A stretch of DNA of 64,000 nt, taken from assembly GCA_964030785.1 (NCBI GenBank), contig OZ034972.1, forward strand, positions 19,917,183 through 19,981,182. Direction: 5' to 3'. Positions 1 to 9,921 of the stretch are shown in pieces (the stretch's first letter is position 1; each line of letters opens with the position of its first letter). Source of the stretch: Siderastrea siderea (Eukaryota > Cnidaria > Anthozoa > Scleractinia > Rhizangiidae). The notes below the pieces were generated by a model. That model saw nothing but the letters and a program-made list of their open reading frames with translations. It was not told the DNA's origin and searched no databases. Position numbers and translations under genes: made by a program.

Positions 1-440
1 GACCCCTCAGTTTTTTTGCATTTCTGACATAGGTATCTCATTATCTGACTGTAGCCAAAGTATGAAAAAAATCTGTGTTGTAGAAGTTTTTCGCACGAAC
101 ATCCTTAAACACACCAGTATAAGATGCTCGTGGTAAGCCTCTTTCAGACATTGCAAAGTATTCTAAGCCACCCTATAAACAAAATATTAGCTTAAAATAA
201 ACAGCCACTTCCAGAAACAAGGAGATATAGTCAATTTTGGACAAAAAAAAAAAGAGTCAATAAGTCAATGCATCAGTTGTTTAGAGTATGCAAATCGGGC
301 ATTTTTGTAGTGTGGCAACGGAATGCAAGTCACCATTATTGGTTGACTGGTCATGCCGGGACTGGGGTGAGCAATCAAATGTTGTTGCTTTGTTCATTCG
401 CAAAGCAAACTGAAATGGAGGTTTTAGCGAATTCTTGAGC
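1..440. other. Non-coding stretch, nothing recognised
   Basis: Reading all six frames gives only short open stretches without a domain I recognise. It leads directly into the HIRAN-like remnant and may be part of the same decayed copy. Confidence 0.4.
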
Positions 441-447
441 TGTTTCT

Positions 448-757
448 GGCTATCTTGTGTACAAGGATATTTGGAAGCCATCCAATGGACAAACTCACCT
501 GTGAAAGCGAGTTTGATAATTGCTTTGACAAATTTGCCGTCAAAGTTGTCAACAAAGGAGAAACATTGGGCCACTTACCACGCAAGTTCTTGAAGATAGC
601 ATGGTGTTTTCTCGCTCGTGGAGGATTGATTTCTGTTGAAGTGACAAGCTGTCGGCAATGCTGCAAACAGCTTTGTGGTGGGATGGAGATTCCTTGTGTA
701 GTGACCTTAAGCTGTTCCAGAAAGGCAACTTTAAATCATTTGAAAGACCTGTTATAG
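448..757 (+). pseudogene. Broken HIRAN-like domain fragment
   Basis: The piece starts in one frame with GYLVYKDIWKPSNGQTHL (448-501) and continues in another frame with ESEFDNCFDKFAVKVV followed by GHLPRKF, ending with the motif GGMEIPC. The order (aromatic start, REP-x-N-x2-D-x2-A-like segment, GH-x-PR, basic tail) is that of HIRAN-like domains. I also recall similar stand-alone proteins in many copies in cnidarian genomes. HIRAN domains are linked to DNA-end binding in helicase-type repair enzymes; the role of stand-alone copies is unknown to me. A frame change near 500 and the lack of a clear start make this a pseudogene. Confidence 0.45.
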
Positions 758-767
758 ACAACAACAT

Positions 768-1557
768 AACAGGCTTTTACAAACGGCTCCTTTGGGAGCC
801 ACCAAACACGTAAAAGCAGTGACTGGAGACTTTATTTTGGGGATTACTCGTGGAAAATTACAGATTTGTTTCCAGATGTTCTTGCAGATAAGCTGCACCC
901 CCAATTTTGAGCGAAATTTTAGGGTAAAAAGGTGCGGCTTATACGCCAGTGTTTGCAGTAAACAGATTTCTCATAAAAGCTTGTCTAATCTCTTCTAGGT
1001 ATGTGATGTTGTGCTGAAACATTACTTAGGCTGCTGCATCCCACATAGATAAGCTGCTTGTTCAGCTGAAAGTCCAACATAAATTCTGCACATCATTCCT
1101 GCGAAGTACGGGTTGTCAGGTTGCTTTTCATGCATTCTTTTGGTGGCCAAAGAAAGAGTGTTCCAGCAAGAACTTCAAACGTATAGGAGTCCTTGTCCTC
1201 TAATTTCCACTGGTTCTTGTCTGAAAATCCTTTGGCCACTACAAAAAGTGCTCCAAAGCTCTCATCTGGATTTCTTGGCATTTGAGCTTCCAAAACGTTT
1301 ACAGAGTTATCATTCACTCTCCTACTGTAAATTGCCTTGCTTTGGATGGAAGTTGAAGTTTATCGATGGAAATTAAATGATAGACAGCAGCATCAAGGCA
1401 ACAGAAATAATAAAAGAAAGGAAGAAAGAAATAACTAACTGACTAAATAAATAGAGAGATGAATTAAAAAAATGATTAAGTTAATATTTAATGCCTACTA
1501 ATTCAAAAGTCAGTACAGACCTCATGATTGATTACAAAAAACGGAGAATTTCAAGGT
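768..1557. other. Non-coding; possible short relic at 1093-1317 (minus)
   Basis: A 74-residue open frame on the minus strand (1093-1317) has a non-random look (segment ESFGALFVVAKGFSD) but matches no family I know. The rest shows stops in all frames and ends in an A-rich, TAAATAAATA-like stretch around 1420-1500. Confidence 0.3.
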
Positions 1558-1990
1558 TTAACCCTTAAAGGATCACGGGGGTCTTATTATTTTTGGGGGG
1601 TAAAATATGAGTGATCTTGTTAAAAGCAGTCATAGTCAAGATTGTTTTTATTTAAACCATATTAACCAACATATATTTGAAATCAGTATAAAATTGACTA
1701 TCAATTTTTGTTATACTTATGGGATATAGTGCAATCTGTGAGATCATGATTTGCATAATTAGCATAATTATGCATAATTTTGGGCAAGTCCACTGTGAAA
1801 TTGTTCTTTATGAGAAAAATCCATAATTTTGACTTCTTTTCAATAAATTCAAGATCTATAAATACATTTCAAATCATTTTCAAATATCTGTTACTCATTT
1901 GCACTGAACAGTGGTCTATCAGACAATTAAAATTGAATAAATTTCCATGTATTAAAGTGAGATCTGGTTTTCAGTTTATAGTGTAAGTTT
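1558..1990. repeat. Candidate piggyBac 3' terminal region, TTAA|CCC end
   Basis: TTAA (1558-1561) is followed by CCCTTAAAGG and a G-rich run. Downstream lie a 'tatgggatat' block and several 'gcataatt' repeats around 1720-1780. The same arrangement (TTAACCCTTT, G run, 'tatgggatat', 'gcataatttgcataa') recurs at 19296-19490, in both cases beside the 3' end of a minus-strand piggyBac-like transposase of one family. TTAA targets and CCC-starting ends are typical of piggyBac. The opposite end was not found. Confidence 0.5.
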
Positions 1991-2058
1991 CCTGAAACCT
2001 TCAGTGTCTCACAAAGCATTTCGGCCTGAATACGTTACTTCAAACATGTCCTTTGTGT

Positions 2059-3800
2059 CTACCAATGTTCAGTGTGTAGAATTCGTCCTCTTCCCTGTGT
2101 TCGAGGCTTCCCCCTTCCTGCCTTTAGACGTCTAGGGCCTTCACGATCTTCATCATTGAAGTGGAAATCTCTCAGGGTGTGGTACCTTTGGAAACAGGGC
2201 TCTGGGCACATACGTACACCACACTCTGAACAACTGTGAATGGTATCGACACGTTGGAGGTGCACCTTGCACGTGGATCTTGGTACTATGGCTCACAAGG
2301 CGGTGAAAATGATCCTGGTTAAATCGGATCTGGGGAATGGGGGTTTGAGGTGACCTTGCGTCTTTCCTGAGACTTTTGTGTTGAATAAGCTCAGAAATCA
2401 ATGACCTTCTGAGCTCTAGACTTAGTATGAACTAGAGATTTTCTTTCTAAAATATGTGCACTTGAAATGCACACTTCTATAAGATAGGAAAACACCTTAT
2501 CGTACCACACTGGACCCCTTGCAAGCCTGGAATATGCAGTGACCCTCTGATCAGAAACATCAACACCTCCCATGTAGGTGTTATAGAGGTTGATGACACC
2601 AGCACCAGCAAAGTTTTTCTTTTCCCAGTGACCACTAACTTTCAGAGACCTTTCCACTTTATCAGAATCTGCCTCACTTGTGGGAATAATGGCCAAAACG
2701 CTGACAACTTTTCTGTTATGCCATGTCACGCAAGTCAAAGTTCCCTTCTGTTGGAACAAAGACTCGCCTCTTTTGAGTTGTTTTACTTGCCTAGGCTTCA
2801 AATTGCAGGTTTCACTTGGAAGGCCTACTCTGTTGGACCTTACAGTCCCAGTTCTTTCCTCTAGCTCCTCAAACAAACCAACAGAAGTGTAATAATTGTC
2901 CATGAAAAGGTAATACCCTTCATCTAGGAAAGACTCCATCAAAGACATGATGGCTTGTCTCCCTAAATCTTTCTGGACAATGCCAGCCTCCTTTCCAGTG
3001 TACACCTTGCTTCCTAGGACATATCCACTGGTTGATTCGGCAAGAGTGAAGGCCTTGATTCCAGATCTGCTGGGCTTTATTGGAATGAACTGCCGAAAGT
3101 GAACTCTGCCTTTGAATTTTATCAAGGTCTCATCAACAGCAAGTTCCCTCTCAGGATTGTAAACTGCCCTAAACCGTGGTGTGACCAGATCTACGAAAGG
3201 CTGCTGAATTTTGTATGGCTTGTTGAACTCAAGTGAATCAGGTTTGGGGGCTATGATGTTATCAACAAAGTGTAGGTAACACAGAATCTGAACGAATCTT
3301 GTTCTTGACATAGTGGCAGGAAAGAATGGAGTGGATAGTATTGAGTCATTACTCCAGTAAGATTTAATCTTTGGCTTATTTTAGAATACCCATACACAAA
3401 TAAAGAGCTATCCAACCTTTCATTTCTTCTACTGACACTGGTTTCCACGCTGATTTTTCTTAAGGTCCTTCCTTCTGTTCTGCATACAAATTAGTCTGAG
3501 TCACTAAAAGCTGCCATACCTGATCAGTGGTGAAGAGTTCAAAAAAATCTTTGCTCGATTTCGGGGATCTAATGTCCACATTTCCTGCCATCCCAGTAGC
3601 TTGATTGAAGTCGATATCAGTTGTTGTGGTTAATTCTTTGCTCCAAGTTGATTCCTCTACCTCCAGATCTTCACCTTCCTCGCTTTCCAACTCTTCCTCT
3701 GACTCACTACCACTAGATTCTGAGAAAAATAGGAGCCAAGCTCTTCTTCCAACTCTGGATGCCCAATAAAATGATTCCCCAAATGAATACAAGCTAAAGA
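2059..3800 (-). pseudogene. piggyBac-like transposase (DDE_Tnp_1_7), decayed
   Basis: This is a piggyBac-superfamily DDE transposase, which would cut and paste its element at TTAA. The core frame (2391-3311) keeps the three catalytic aspartates: ELAVDETLIKFKGR (about residue 60), YLFMDNYYTS (about 138) and YMGGVDVSDQ (about 251). Upstream in other frames lie an acidic Ser/Glu-rich N-terminus (SESSGSESEEELESEEGED) and the segment TTDQVWQLLVTQTNLYAEQ. Downstream, again shifted, is the C-terminal cysteine-rich finger CSECGVRMCPEPCFQRYH. Frameshifts on both sides of the core show it no longer encodes one protein. It is the same family as the copy at 19777-21234. Introns in the N-terminal part are possible but cannot explain every shift. 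Confidence 0.85.
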
Positions 3801-4034
3801 AAGGTTGTCCTCGTCAATAATTCCACAGGAAAATCTGGTGTTGGAGCTCTCCTGGAAGTCGTCATATTTAAATGCCTGAACAAGAAAAACTAGACTAAAG
3901 CGGCTTTCACACATCAAACTCAGTGCTGTTCTTTGGCATTTCAAAAATGGTAAACATTGTCCTTGCTAGGAGCCACACTGACAGTGATAGGGTTTACTAT
4001 TCCACATGCTTTCCACAAGAAAGACCTATCCTTT

Positions 4035-4345
4035 ACTTTAAAGGAGAAGGTCACTCCTGAAATGGTGTATTTTGTGAAATCACCAATAAAAAGATAACAC
4101 TAAGTTGAGTTACTGACTGTGGTTTTAGCTTCTAAAGTGCGTCCGATCCCACTGAAATTCCTCTCCAAAGAGGGCCAAAATTCAACACTGCGCGCCGCCG
4201 TTTTGAATCTTACTGAGCAGCCTGGCCGCTTATCCGTGACGTCAATTTGTTTAACAAGACCAGCGGTCGGGTAACGTGGGCTCTGGGAACAACATTGTGC
4301 AGGGGGAGGGGGTCTTCTCCTCCTCGTCAACATAAACAACTTGAA
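4035..4345. repeat. Left inverted repeat of a THAP-containing element
   Basis: The segment 4120-4340 recurs, inverted and about 90% alike by eye, in two blocks at 8690-8834 and 9487-9565. It contains a CCGCTTATCCGTGACGTCAA core and a G-rich tract. The THAP gene starts about 90 bp inside it, so it probably also carries that gene's promoter. The outer edge may be at TTTAAAGGAGAAGGTCACTC near 4037, but the matching outer edge on the right is lost under retroelement sequence. Confidence 0.55.
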
Positions 4346-4426
4346 ACTGGCGGGAAATTTAAAACCCAGCTGGTATAACGTAGCTATAGGTGGCTGTTAC
4401 TGTTACAAATTGCCTGCACATGTTTC

Positions 4427-4774
4427 ATGCCATCATGTTCAGTTCCGGGTTGCAATAACAGGTCCGAAAAAGATAGAGTGAGAGGAGTTAGTTTTCACAG
4501 CTTACCTGTGAAGAAACCGCTAGTGGCAAACAGTGGCTTGACCAGATTTGTCGTGACGAGGTTCGGCCTGCCGAAGGCTAAACATGTGTATGTATGTAGC
4601 GAGCATTTCACTCAAGATTGTTTCGAAACGGAGTACCGTTTTCAGTTTCTTGGTGGAAATACCCACATAAGATCTCTGAAAACTGGCTCCGTTCCAACAA
4701 TATTCAAATGGAAAGCACCTGTAAAAGTACCGGACATCAGCGAAGCTGAACAAGAGCGAAAGGAGGAATGCTAA
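4427..4774 (+). CDS. THAP-domain protein (possibly first exon of a larger gene)
   Basis: The 115-residue frame is nearly all one THAP zinc finger. It has C2CH ligands in CSVPGCNNR near the start and VCSEHFTQDCFE about 50 residues later, the FHSLP element between them, and a closing SVPTIF (the AVPTIF-box position). THAP fingers bind DNA and are common at the N-terminus of P-element and Kolobok transposases as well as in host regulators. The frame stops soon after a charged tail (SEAEQERKEEC). Either this is a short stand-alone protein, or an exon whose partners were lost when the Harbinger element inserted 340 bp downstream. The first ATG agrees with the usual THAP start (MPxxCxxxxC). Confidence 0.8.
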   Translation: MPSCSVPGCNNRSEKDRVRGVSFHSLPVKKPLVANSGLTRFVVTRFGLPKAKHVYVCSEHFTQDCFETEYRFQFLGGNTHIRSLKTGSVPTIFKWKAPVKVPDISEAEQERKEEC

Positions 4775-5114
4775 GAGTAAAAAAAAGCAGTATTTTTTTA
4801 GTTGCGTGTTCTCATCTGCAGTAAAATAAAGTCATGTAAATCCTATATCCGTGAAAGAAATCATTCTGCGCTAAAAGGGTTTGGTTCGCGGGTTCGTTTT
4901 TCCTCCACCTGTCGCATTTCTTTGCCTGCAGTGGAGGCTAATGAACTTTGTAAGAAAAGCAAATTCTTTATAAAATTAAGTTTAAAATTTCTTCTCAGAA
5001 AAAAGGGTCTTCGAGTAAAGACGTGGAATTTGCAAAACAATTAGTGTATTGTATTCTCTATTGTGTGGTAGGGCATTGTTTTCCCCTGTTCATTGTTTTG
5101 AGTTTATGTGTTTA
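4775..5114. other. Spacer between THAP gene and Harbinger insertion
   Basis: No coding potential was recognised. It runs from the THAP stop to the TTA target site of the Harbinger element and would be the 3' region of the THAP gene. Confidence 0.5.
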
Positions 5115-5279
5115 TTAGGGCCGGGTCGCATTTGAGTCGTGGTAAATTTTCTGTCAAGTTTCAATTGTACAAAAATTTGAAAGCGCAACCGGAAATCTGA
5201 GAATTGATCAAGCCTGACTGAGGTCGCATTAGAAGGGGCATAAGAAAACAGAGACTTGACAGCTGTCACTTGCACTTTC

Positions 5280-5342
5280 AAAAGTACACTAAAAGTGCTT
5301 TAAAAAGTACACTAAAAGTACTTTAAAAAGTACACTTTTACC
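5280..5342. repeat. Subterminal direct repeats of Harbinger element
   Basis: About two and a half copies of a ~25-bp unit with the consensus aaaagtacactaaaagt and a cttt joint. They lie between the left TIR and the nuclease start, where Harbinger-type elements often carry binding sites for their Myb-like protein. The binding role is inferred. Confidence 0.6.
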
Positions 5343-5383
5343 CGCGTAAATGTTCCGCGAACGGAGTGTAGACAAACGTAAAA

Positions 5384-6605
5384 ATGGATCGAAATCAAGC
5401 CTTCTGTGTCGCTTTTGTGATACTTCTTCTGAATATCAGCATTCAGCAGCAACAAATGGTCGCATTTTTCACATTATATATGAGATGGATGCACAGTTGC
5501 CAGGCAATGCTAAATATCGCGGTTAGGCTTCGGCAAAGGAATCGGCGATTACGGCGACAACGCATTGGCCCCTATACATGGAATATTCCTCGTCCCGCTG
5601 AATCTTGGTTCGACATACACTATAATGATCCTGCTATACCACAAGAGTACTTTCGACAGCAGTTACGTGTCAACAAGAATACGTTTGATATTATACGGAA
5701 TACTCTTGGTGCGAGGATCAACAGAGAAAATTCAAAATTCCGAGATTGTTTGCCACCGGAGAAAGTGTTAGCTTTGGGACTTTATCGACTAGCTCATGGC
5801 AATTCTTACTCGACGATTGCTGCAGTCTTCAACGTTGGTAAATCAACTGTCATTGAGGCAGTCCAAGATGTTGTTAATGGTCTCTATGAGATTAGGAACG
5901 ATCACATAAAATTTCCAGAAACCCTGGCAGAGGTGACTACGTCGATTGAAACATTTGCAAACTTGACTGACCTACCGAACGTTGTTGGAGCAATTGATGG
6001 CTCACATGTCAGAATTAAAGCACCAGTCGACAATGCCCCAGACTACTTTAACCGGTATCAAAAGCACGATTTTATTATTCAGGCCGTTGTCAATGGAAAG
6101 AAGTATTTTCTCGATTTTGCCTGTGGATTCCCCGGTAGTATGCACGATGGTCGCGTTCTAAGACGAAGCCGAATATTTGCAAGGGCAGAACGCAGAGAAA
6201 TCTTAACCATTCTAACTGTAAATGTGGCTGGCCAAGAGATAGGACCATATCTTGTTGGCGATAGTGCCTATCTGCTTAGCCCATGGCTTATGAAACCTTT
6301 TCCAGAGGGAACACGAGATCAAATTTAACAGACAATTATCTTCTGCGCGAGTAAAGGTAGAGTGTGCTTTTGGCATCCTCAAAAATCGATGGAGAATTCT
6401 TATGAAGCGATTTGACAGTTCAGTTGCGTTTGCAATCCGGTGCACTGTGGCTTGTGCAGTTTTGCACAATATATGTTTACGAAATGGCGACGACTGGGAT
6501 GAAGGAGATGATGATGAGGATGGAGATCCGAGCCCTCCGAATTCAGATGGCGATGTTTTGCTTGATGGAGACGACATTCGAGACCTCCTAAAAGAAACAT
6601 TGTAA
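5384..6605 (+). pseudogene. Harbinger DDE nuclease (DDE_Tnp_4), one frameshift
   Basis: This is the catalytic subunit of PIF/Harbinger transposition. An N-terminal hydrophobic and basic segment leads into a helix-turn-helix-like part (SYSTIAAVFNVGKSTVIEAV, about 141-160). The first catalytic Asp lies in VVGAIDGSHVRIKAP (about 205) and the second in YLVGDSAYLLSP (about 293). The frame stops at 6328, but the protein plainly continues one frame over (6325-6605) with ARVKVECAFGILKNRW, which holds the third acidic residue, and an acidic tail. A small deletion near 6315, where about one codon-and-a-bit of the usual loop is missing, separates the catalytic Glu from the rest. As written the product should be inactive unless this is a sequencing error. 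The intact relative at 62789 serves as a guide to the family. Confidence 0.9.
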
Positions 6606-7027
6606 GGACTTTTTCATTTTTCACTGTTGTCCTACCCTAATTTTTTTGCGAAATGAATATACTTGTTGGATTAAAATTACAAATATAATGCCCTAGATCT
6701 AGCTGAAAACTAAGAAAATCACTGTCAAATTAATATGCGTCAAATCATACGTTTTCATTTGGGCATGTGCGTTCCCTTTTATCAGTACTTCGAAAGATTC
6801 ATAATTGTGTACAATATATTATTGTAGAACTCAGCTGTTTCTGATTTGAACGATTACATAGATATCAGTATATAAATCGTAAATTTATAACACATTTTAA
6901 CTTCGGGTTTTGCTGAATCAGTCATTACAATCGTGCTTACAAAAACAAATGCTTCTCTTTACTATCACATTATGCACAGAGTTCAGTTCAAGTTCACCTT
7001 AAAGTTTCAATCCTTTGTTTATAAGTT

Positions 7028-7861
7028 TTAGCTTTTGTTTTGAGTTAAAAAGTTGGTCAATGCCCCAACCAGTGAGTTCATAGTGTTGGACTGTTGTTCC
7101 TGGGACCTGGTGAATGCTCTCATAAAGTCCCTCATCTCCTGTCTCTGCTCTTCAAAGGTCGAGAGAGCGGCCTGCATGAGTTTTCTCTCCTCCTCTTTCT
7201 CTTCCTCTTCCTCACGTTTTCTTTTCCGTTTCCGTTCGGCGCGGTTTGCTGGACTTGTTTCGATCTCCTCAGTGCCATTCTCGGCAAAATTATCACTGTT
7301 CTTGCTATCTCCGGCCTCAGCAACATGCCGCAGCGTGACGATGTCGCGGCATCCAAGAACTGCGTCGATCTCTTCGTAGAACAAACTCTCTTTTCGGTTG
7401 CCTCCCGACTGCTTAGCGTTCCAGTCCTTTGCTGCCTTGTACTTCTCTATTAAGTATTTGATCTTCGCTTTGCATTTCTCAACTTTTCTCTTCGTGTTGA
7501 ATTTGGCATTTAGCTTGCATACAATTTCGTCCCAAACTTTCCGGTTATCCTTGCTTTCAAGTTGATCGTGCCGATCAGCCCACAACCGGACCAGATATTG
7601 TTGCTCCGAATGTGGCCACTTGTCGTAGGTCGACTTTTGTTTCCTCGTGTTCTCTCCTTCGATTGTAGGGCTACCACTAGAAGAACTTCCCGCGCTATCT
7701 GGGCTCCCGCTTGTACTGTACATGCTGAAAGGTGTACACGATCTTCCAGCGTTGCTGGGTTCACCACACATGAGGGGATGAGAGAAGTCGTGCTGCTGTG
7801 CCCCACTAGGCCCAGGTACATTAAATGCATAAGGGAAATCGCGAGGATCGTAAAAATTCAT
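7028..7861 (-). CDS. Harbinger Myb/SANT-like (trihelix) DNA-binding partner
   Basis: Intact 277-residue frame, starting at the minus-strand ATG 7861. A Pro/Ser/Gly-rich N-terminus (about 1-80) precedes a Myb/SANT-like trihelix domain (about 82-155). Its spaced tryptophans are visible in KWPHSEQQYLVRLW, KVWDEIVCKLN and KAAKDWNAK. A basic nuclear-localisation-like stretch (AERKRKRKREEEEEK, about 205-225) and a long C-terminal coiled-coil-like helix follow. In Harbinger elements this second protein binds the element ends and carries the nuclease into the nucleus. Position and convergent orientation relative to the nuclease fit. No damage seen. Confidence 0.85.
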   Translation of the reverse strand: MNFYDPRDFPYAFNVPGPSGAQQHDFSHPLMCGEPSNAGRSCTPFSMYSTSGSPDSAGSSSSGSPTIEGENTRKQKSTYDKWPHSEQQYLVRLWADRHDQLESKDNRKVWDEIVCKLNAKFNTKRKVEKCKAKIKYLIEKYKAAKDWNAKQSGGNRKESLFYEEIDAVLGCRDIVTLRHVAEAGDSKNSDNFAENGTEEIETSPANRAERKRKRKREEEEEKEEERKLMQAALSTFEEQRQEMRDFMRAFTRSQEQQSNTMNSLVGALTNFLTQNKS

Positions 7862-8174
7862 GTTTCCTTTTGAAAAGACCCGCGCTTTCTTGAATCAACT
7901 CGTGATCTTGCAGCCTACGTGGATCATATTTCTGTGCAGTGTTTGCTTTCAGTTGCCCGTTTTTGTTGTCACTTCTTTTGTTTCAGGTCGATTTTGAAAT
8001 TTCTACCAGCCCCACCCATACACTTCGGCATCATTTGATGTTTGAAGAAATTTTGAACTTTCTGCTGGTCGCAGAAATTGCCGGTCACATATGTGTATGC
8101 TGTATGTTGACAGCTTTTGTTGTCAATGTAAACAAAACCCTGCAGAAATTTATCATAGTGCAACCCGGCCCTTA

Positions 8175-8460
8175 TTTTGCAAATTTTGTGTCTTCTACCT
8201 GAAATAAGAGCCGGGAAAAATACCTTGTGCAGAACATGCCTCAAAGCAACTTTCCGTAAAGTTGTGAAATGTGCCTATTTGAAATCTACAGGTTCTAAAA
8301 TCGTTGTTGACCCTAAAATCTTCCACTGATGCGACATCGAACAAAGTAATGGAAGCTGACGACGACGAAGTGGAACAAAAACTAAGGCTCAATTTGAGCC
8401 TACTGTTTAATTTAATTTATAAAGCGATTTACAGGTGTTAAAATAGTTTTCTACTCAAAC
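8175..8460. other. Spacer right of Harbinger
   Basis: No domain recognised. It may contain a further exon of the minus-strand cysteine-rich gene that starts at about 8690, since before the Harbinger insertion this stretch joined 5117. Confidence 0.3.
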
Positions 8461-8504
8461 TTTAAAAATGACTATGATTAATTAGTGCCAATGTACCTTC
8501 CATC

Positions 8505-8690
8505 TTGTTTTCCGATTCTGGATGCTCAACACGACATTTACACTCTTTTGGCGTTAACGTTACTACACATTTTCGGCAAGAACACCAGAATGTGCTCTCC
8601 AACCGCTCGTTCAATTCATCGTCTTCACTGCTTTCATCATCAGCTACATTGCGGACACGTTCTGACTCAAAATGGTAAGGTTTAAGCGCT
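8505..8690 (-). CDS. Exon resembling P2X7 cytoplasmic (ballast) domain
   Basis: On the minus strand an acidic stretch (DDESSEDDELNERLE) is followed by STFWCSCRKCVV and then KECKCRVEHPE. The W-C-x-C-x2-C pattern after an acidic hinge is what I know from the zinc-binding P2X7 ballast domain, which in invertebrates also occurs in many stand-alone, element-like proteins. The open frame ends at about 8462, but AAG|GTACAT near 8505 would be a natural splice donor. No transmembrane or channel part is present, so this is not a purinoceptor. It starts just inside the right inverted repeat, mirroring the THAP gene on the left. Confidence 0.45.
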
Positions 8691-9565
8691 ACCACTTTTA
8701 TGTTGACGAGGCGGAGAAGACCCCCCCAGCGCAATCTCGTTCCCAGAGCCCACATTACCCGACCGCTGGTCTCGTTAAACAAATTGACGTCACGGATAAG
8801 TGGCCAGGCTGCTCAGTAGGATTCAAAATTGTTGTGTTATTGAACTTTGACCCTTCACGTGTCACTCGTTCGTAGTTTTGCATTTAGCATGCGCACTTGT
8901 AGCACGCTAGAAGGGATTAAACATGGCTGTTCGTTGTATGCCTGAAATCCCATTCTTTTGCAAAATGAGTGAATTCGGCTGATGCATAATGTGGGCCATT
9001 GTCACTTCTTAGTTCTTCTGGGATTCCATGCCTTGCAAAGATTGCTTTCAGGGCTCTAATGACTTCATGGGATTTGGTGGTCTTTTGCATGGCAGCTACC
9101 TCAATACAGCATGAGAAATAGTCCACTACTATTGGATAATTCAGGTTATCGTGCTCAAAGAGGTCGGTGCCGATCATCTGCCAAGGACGTTCAGGAAAGG
9201 GTGTTGGCATGAGTGGCTCAGCTCGCTGCTGTTGGTACTTGGCACAAACTTTGCAATTTTCAACCATGTTGTGGACTTCATGGCTGAAACCAGGCCACCA
9301 AACAGACGTCTTCGCATGTTCTCTGCACTTAACTATTCCTTGGTGCCCTTCGTGCATCTTGTCTAAAACTTGCAGTTTCATGGCTGATGGCACTACGATT
9401 CTTAATGACTTCATCATTATTCCATACACTACGGTGAGCTTTCCTCTGACTGACCAATAAGGCTTAAGTGTATCGTTGAGGTGCATGGCGGCGCGCAGTG
9501 TTGAATTCTGGCCCTCTTTGGAGAGGAATTTCAGTGGGATCAGATGCACCTTAGAAGCTACTCAT
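8690..9565. repeat. Right inverted repeat of the THAP element, split by Gypsy sequence
   Basis: 8690-8834 is the inverse of about 4190-4340, and 9487-9565 is the inverse of 4120-4192. In the left copy these two pieces are contiguous. Here they are separated by about 650 bp holding the integrase reading frame, and more retroelement-like sequence follows 9566. This shows insertion or rearrangement after the repeat pair was formed. Confidence 0.7.
8917..9486 (-). pseudogene. Ty3/Gypsy-type integrase fragment
   Basis: The frame holds the zinc-binding HHCC module (HEGHQGIVKCREHA, then CKVCAKYQ) and the start of the rve core. The first catalytic Asp is in MIGTDLFEHDN and the second in RSDNGPHYAS. 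The frame ends at TTNSHV before the glutamate motif, so the E and the C-terminal domain are missing. The first residues of the longest open frame come from the host repeat (9487 onward), not from the element. No LTRs or reverse transcriptase are attached. It is a dead retrotransposon fragment. Confidence 0.85.
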
Positions 9566-9740
9566 TCTGAAATCGGCAAGGAATCCTTTCAAATGCCTGA
9601 TGTTCTACATTCTCCTTGGATGCTGGTCAAAAATTTCCCTGAGCTGCCTCACAGTCCACATCTTCAGTGGGAGTGTCCGCATAACTCAGAGGGATGAGTT
9701 TGTCCAGCTGATTGACATTTAGTAGGCCTCGTGACTTCAT
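9566..9740 (-). pseudogene. Possible further retroelement fragment
   Basis: Minus-strand reading gives LNVNQLDKLIPLSYADTPTE and then a stop-broken continuation. It directly abuts the second piece of the split repeat and may belong to the same Gypsy copy upstream of the integrase, but I cannot assign a domain. Confidence 0.3.
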
Positions 9741-9921
9741 CTTAACATGGCTGTTTTAAAGAGGCAGTTTAAGCGCATTTCGCAACTTCTCTTTTCTCTT
9801 TCAATTTGATATTTGCAACTACCGTAACAAACTACTTTCGAAATTCTAATCATATACTTATCATACTTACCAGGAAAAATTGTCTGATTTACTTGCACAT
9901 GGTCACCAAAGTTGCGTCTCA

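Larger units (their letters stand above)
5115..8174. mobile_element. PIF/Harbinger DNA transposon with TTA target duplication
   Basis: The left end GGGCCGGGTCGCA (5118-5130) is preceded by TTA (5115-5117). The right end TGCAACCCGGCCC (8159-8171) is its inverse with one mismatch and is followed by TTA (8172-8174). A 3-bp TTA duplication is the hallmark of PIF/Harbinger. The 3,054-bp body holds the two expected genes facing each other: the DDE nuclease (plus) and the Myb/SANT partner (minus). Only the nuclease is visibly damaged. Subterminal direct repeats lie at 5280-5340. Inserted between the THAP gene and the P2X7-tail-like exon. Confidence 0.93.

Noticed and set aside
7053..7453. Two long plus-strand frames opposite the Myb gene
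   Set aside because: They are antisense shadows of the intact trihelix protein and lack any motif.
8505..8690. P2X purinoceptor gene
   Set aside because: No channel part or membrane segments; only the cysteine-rich tail-type pattern.
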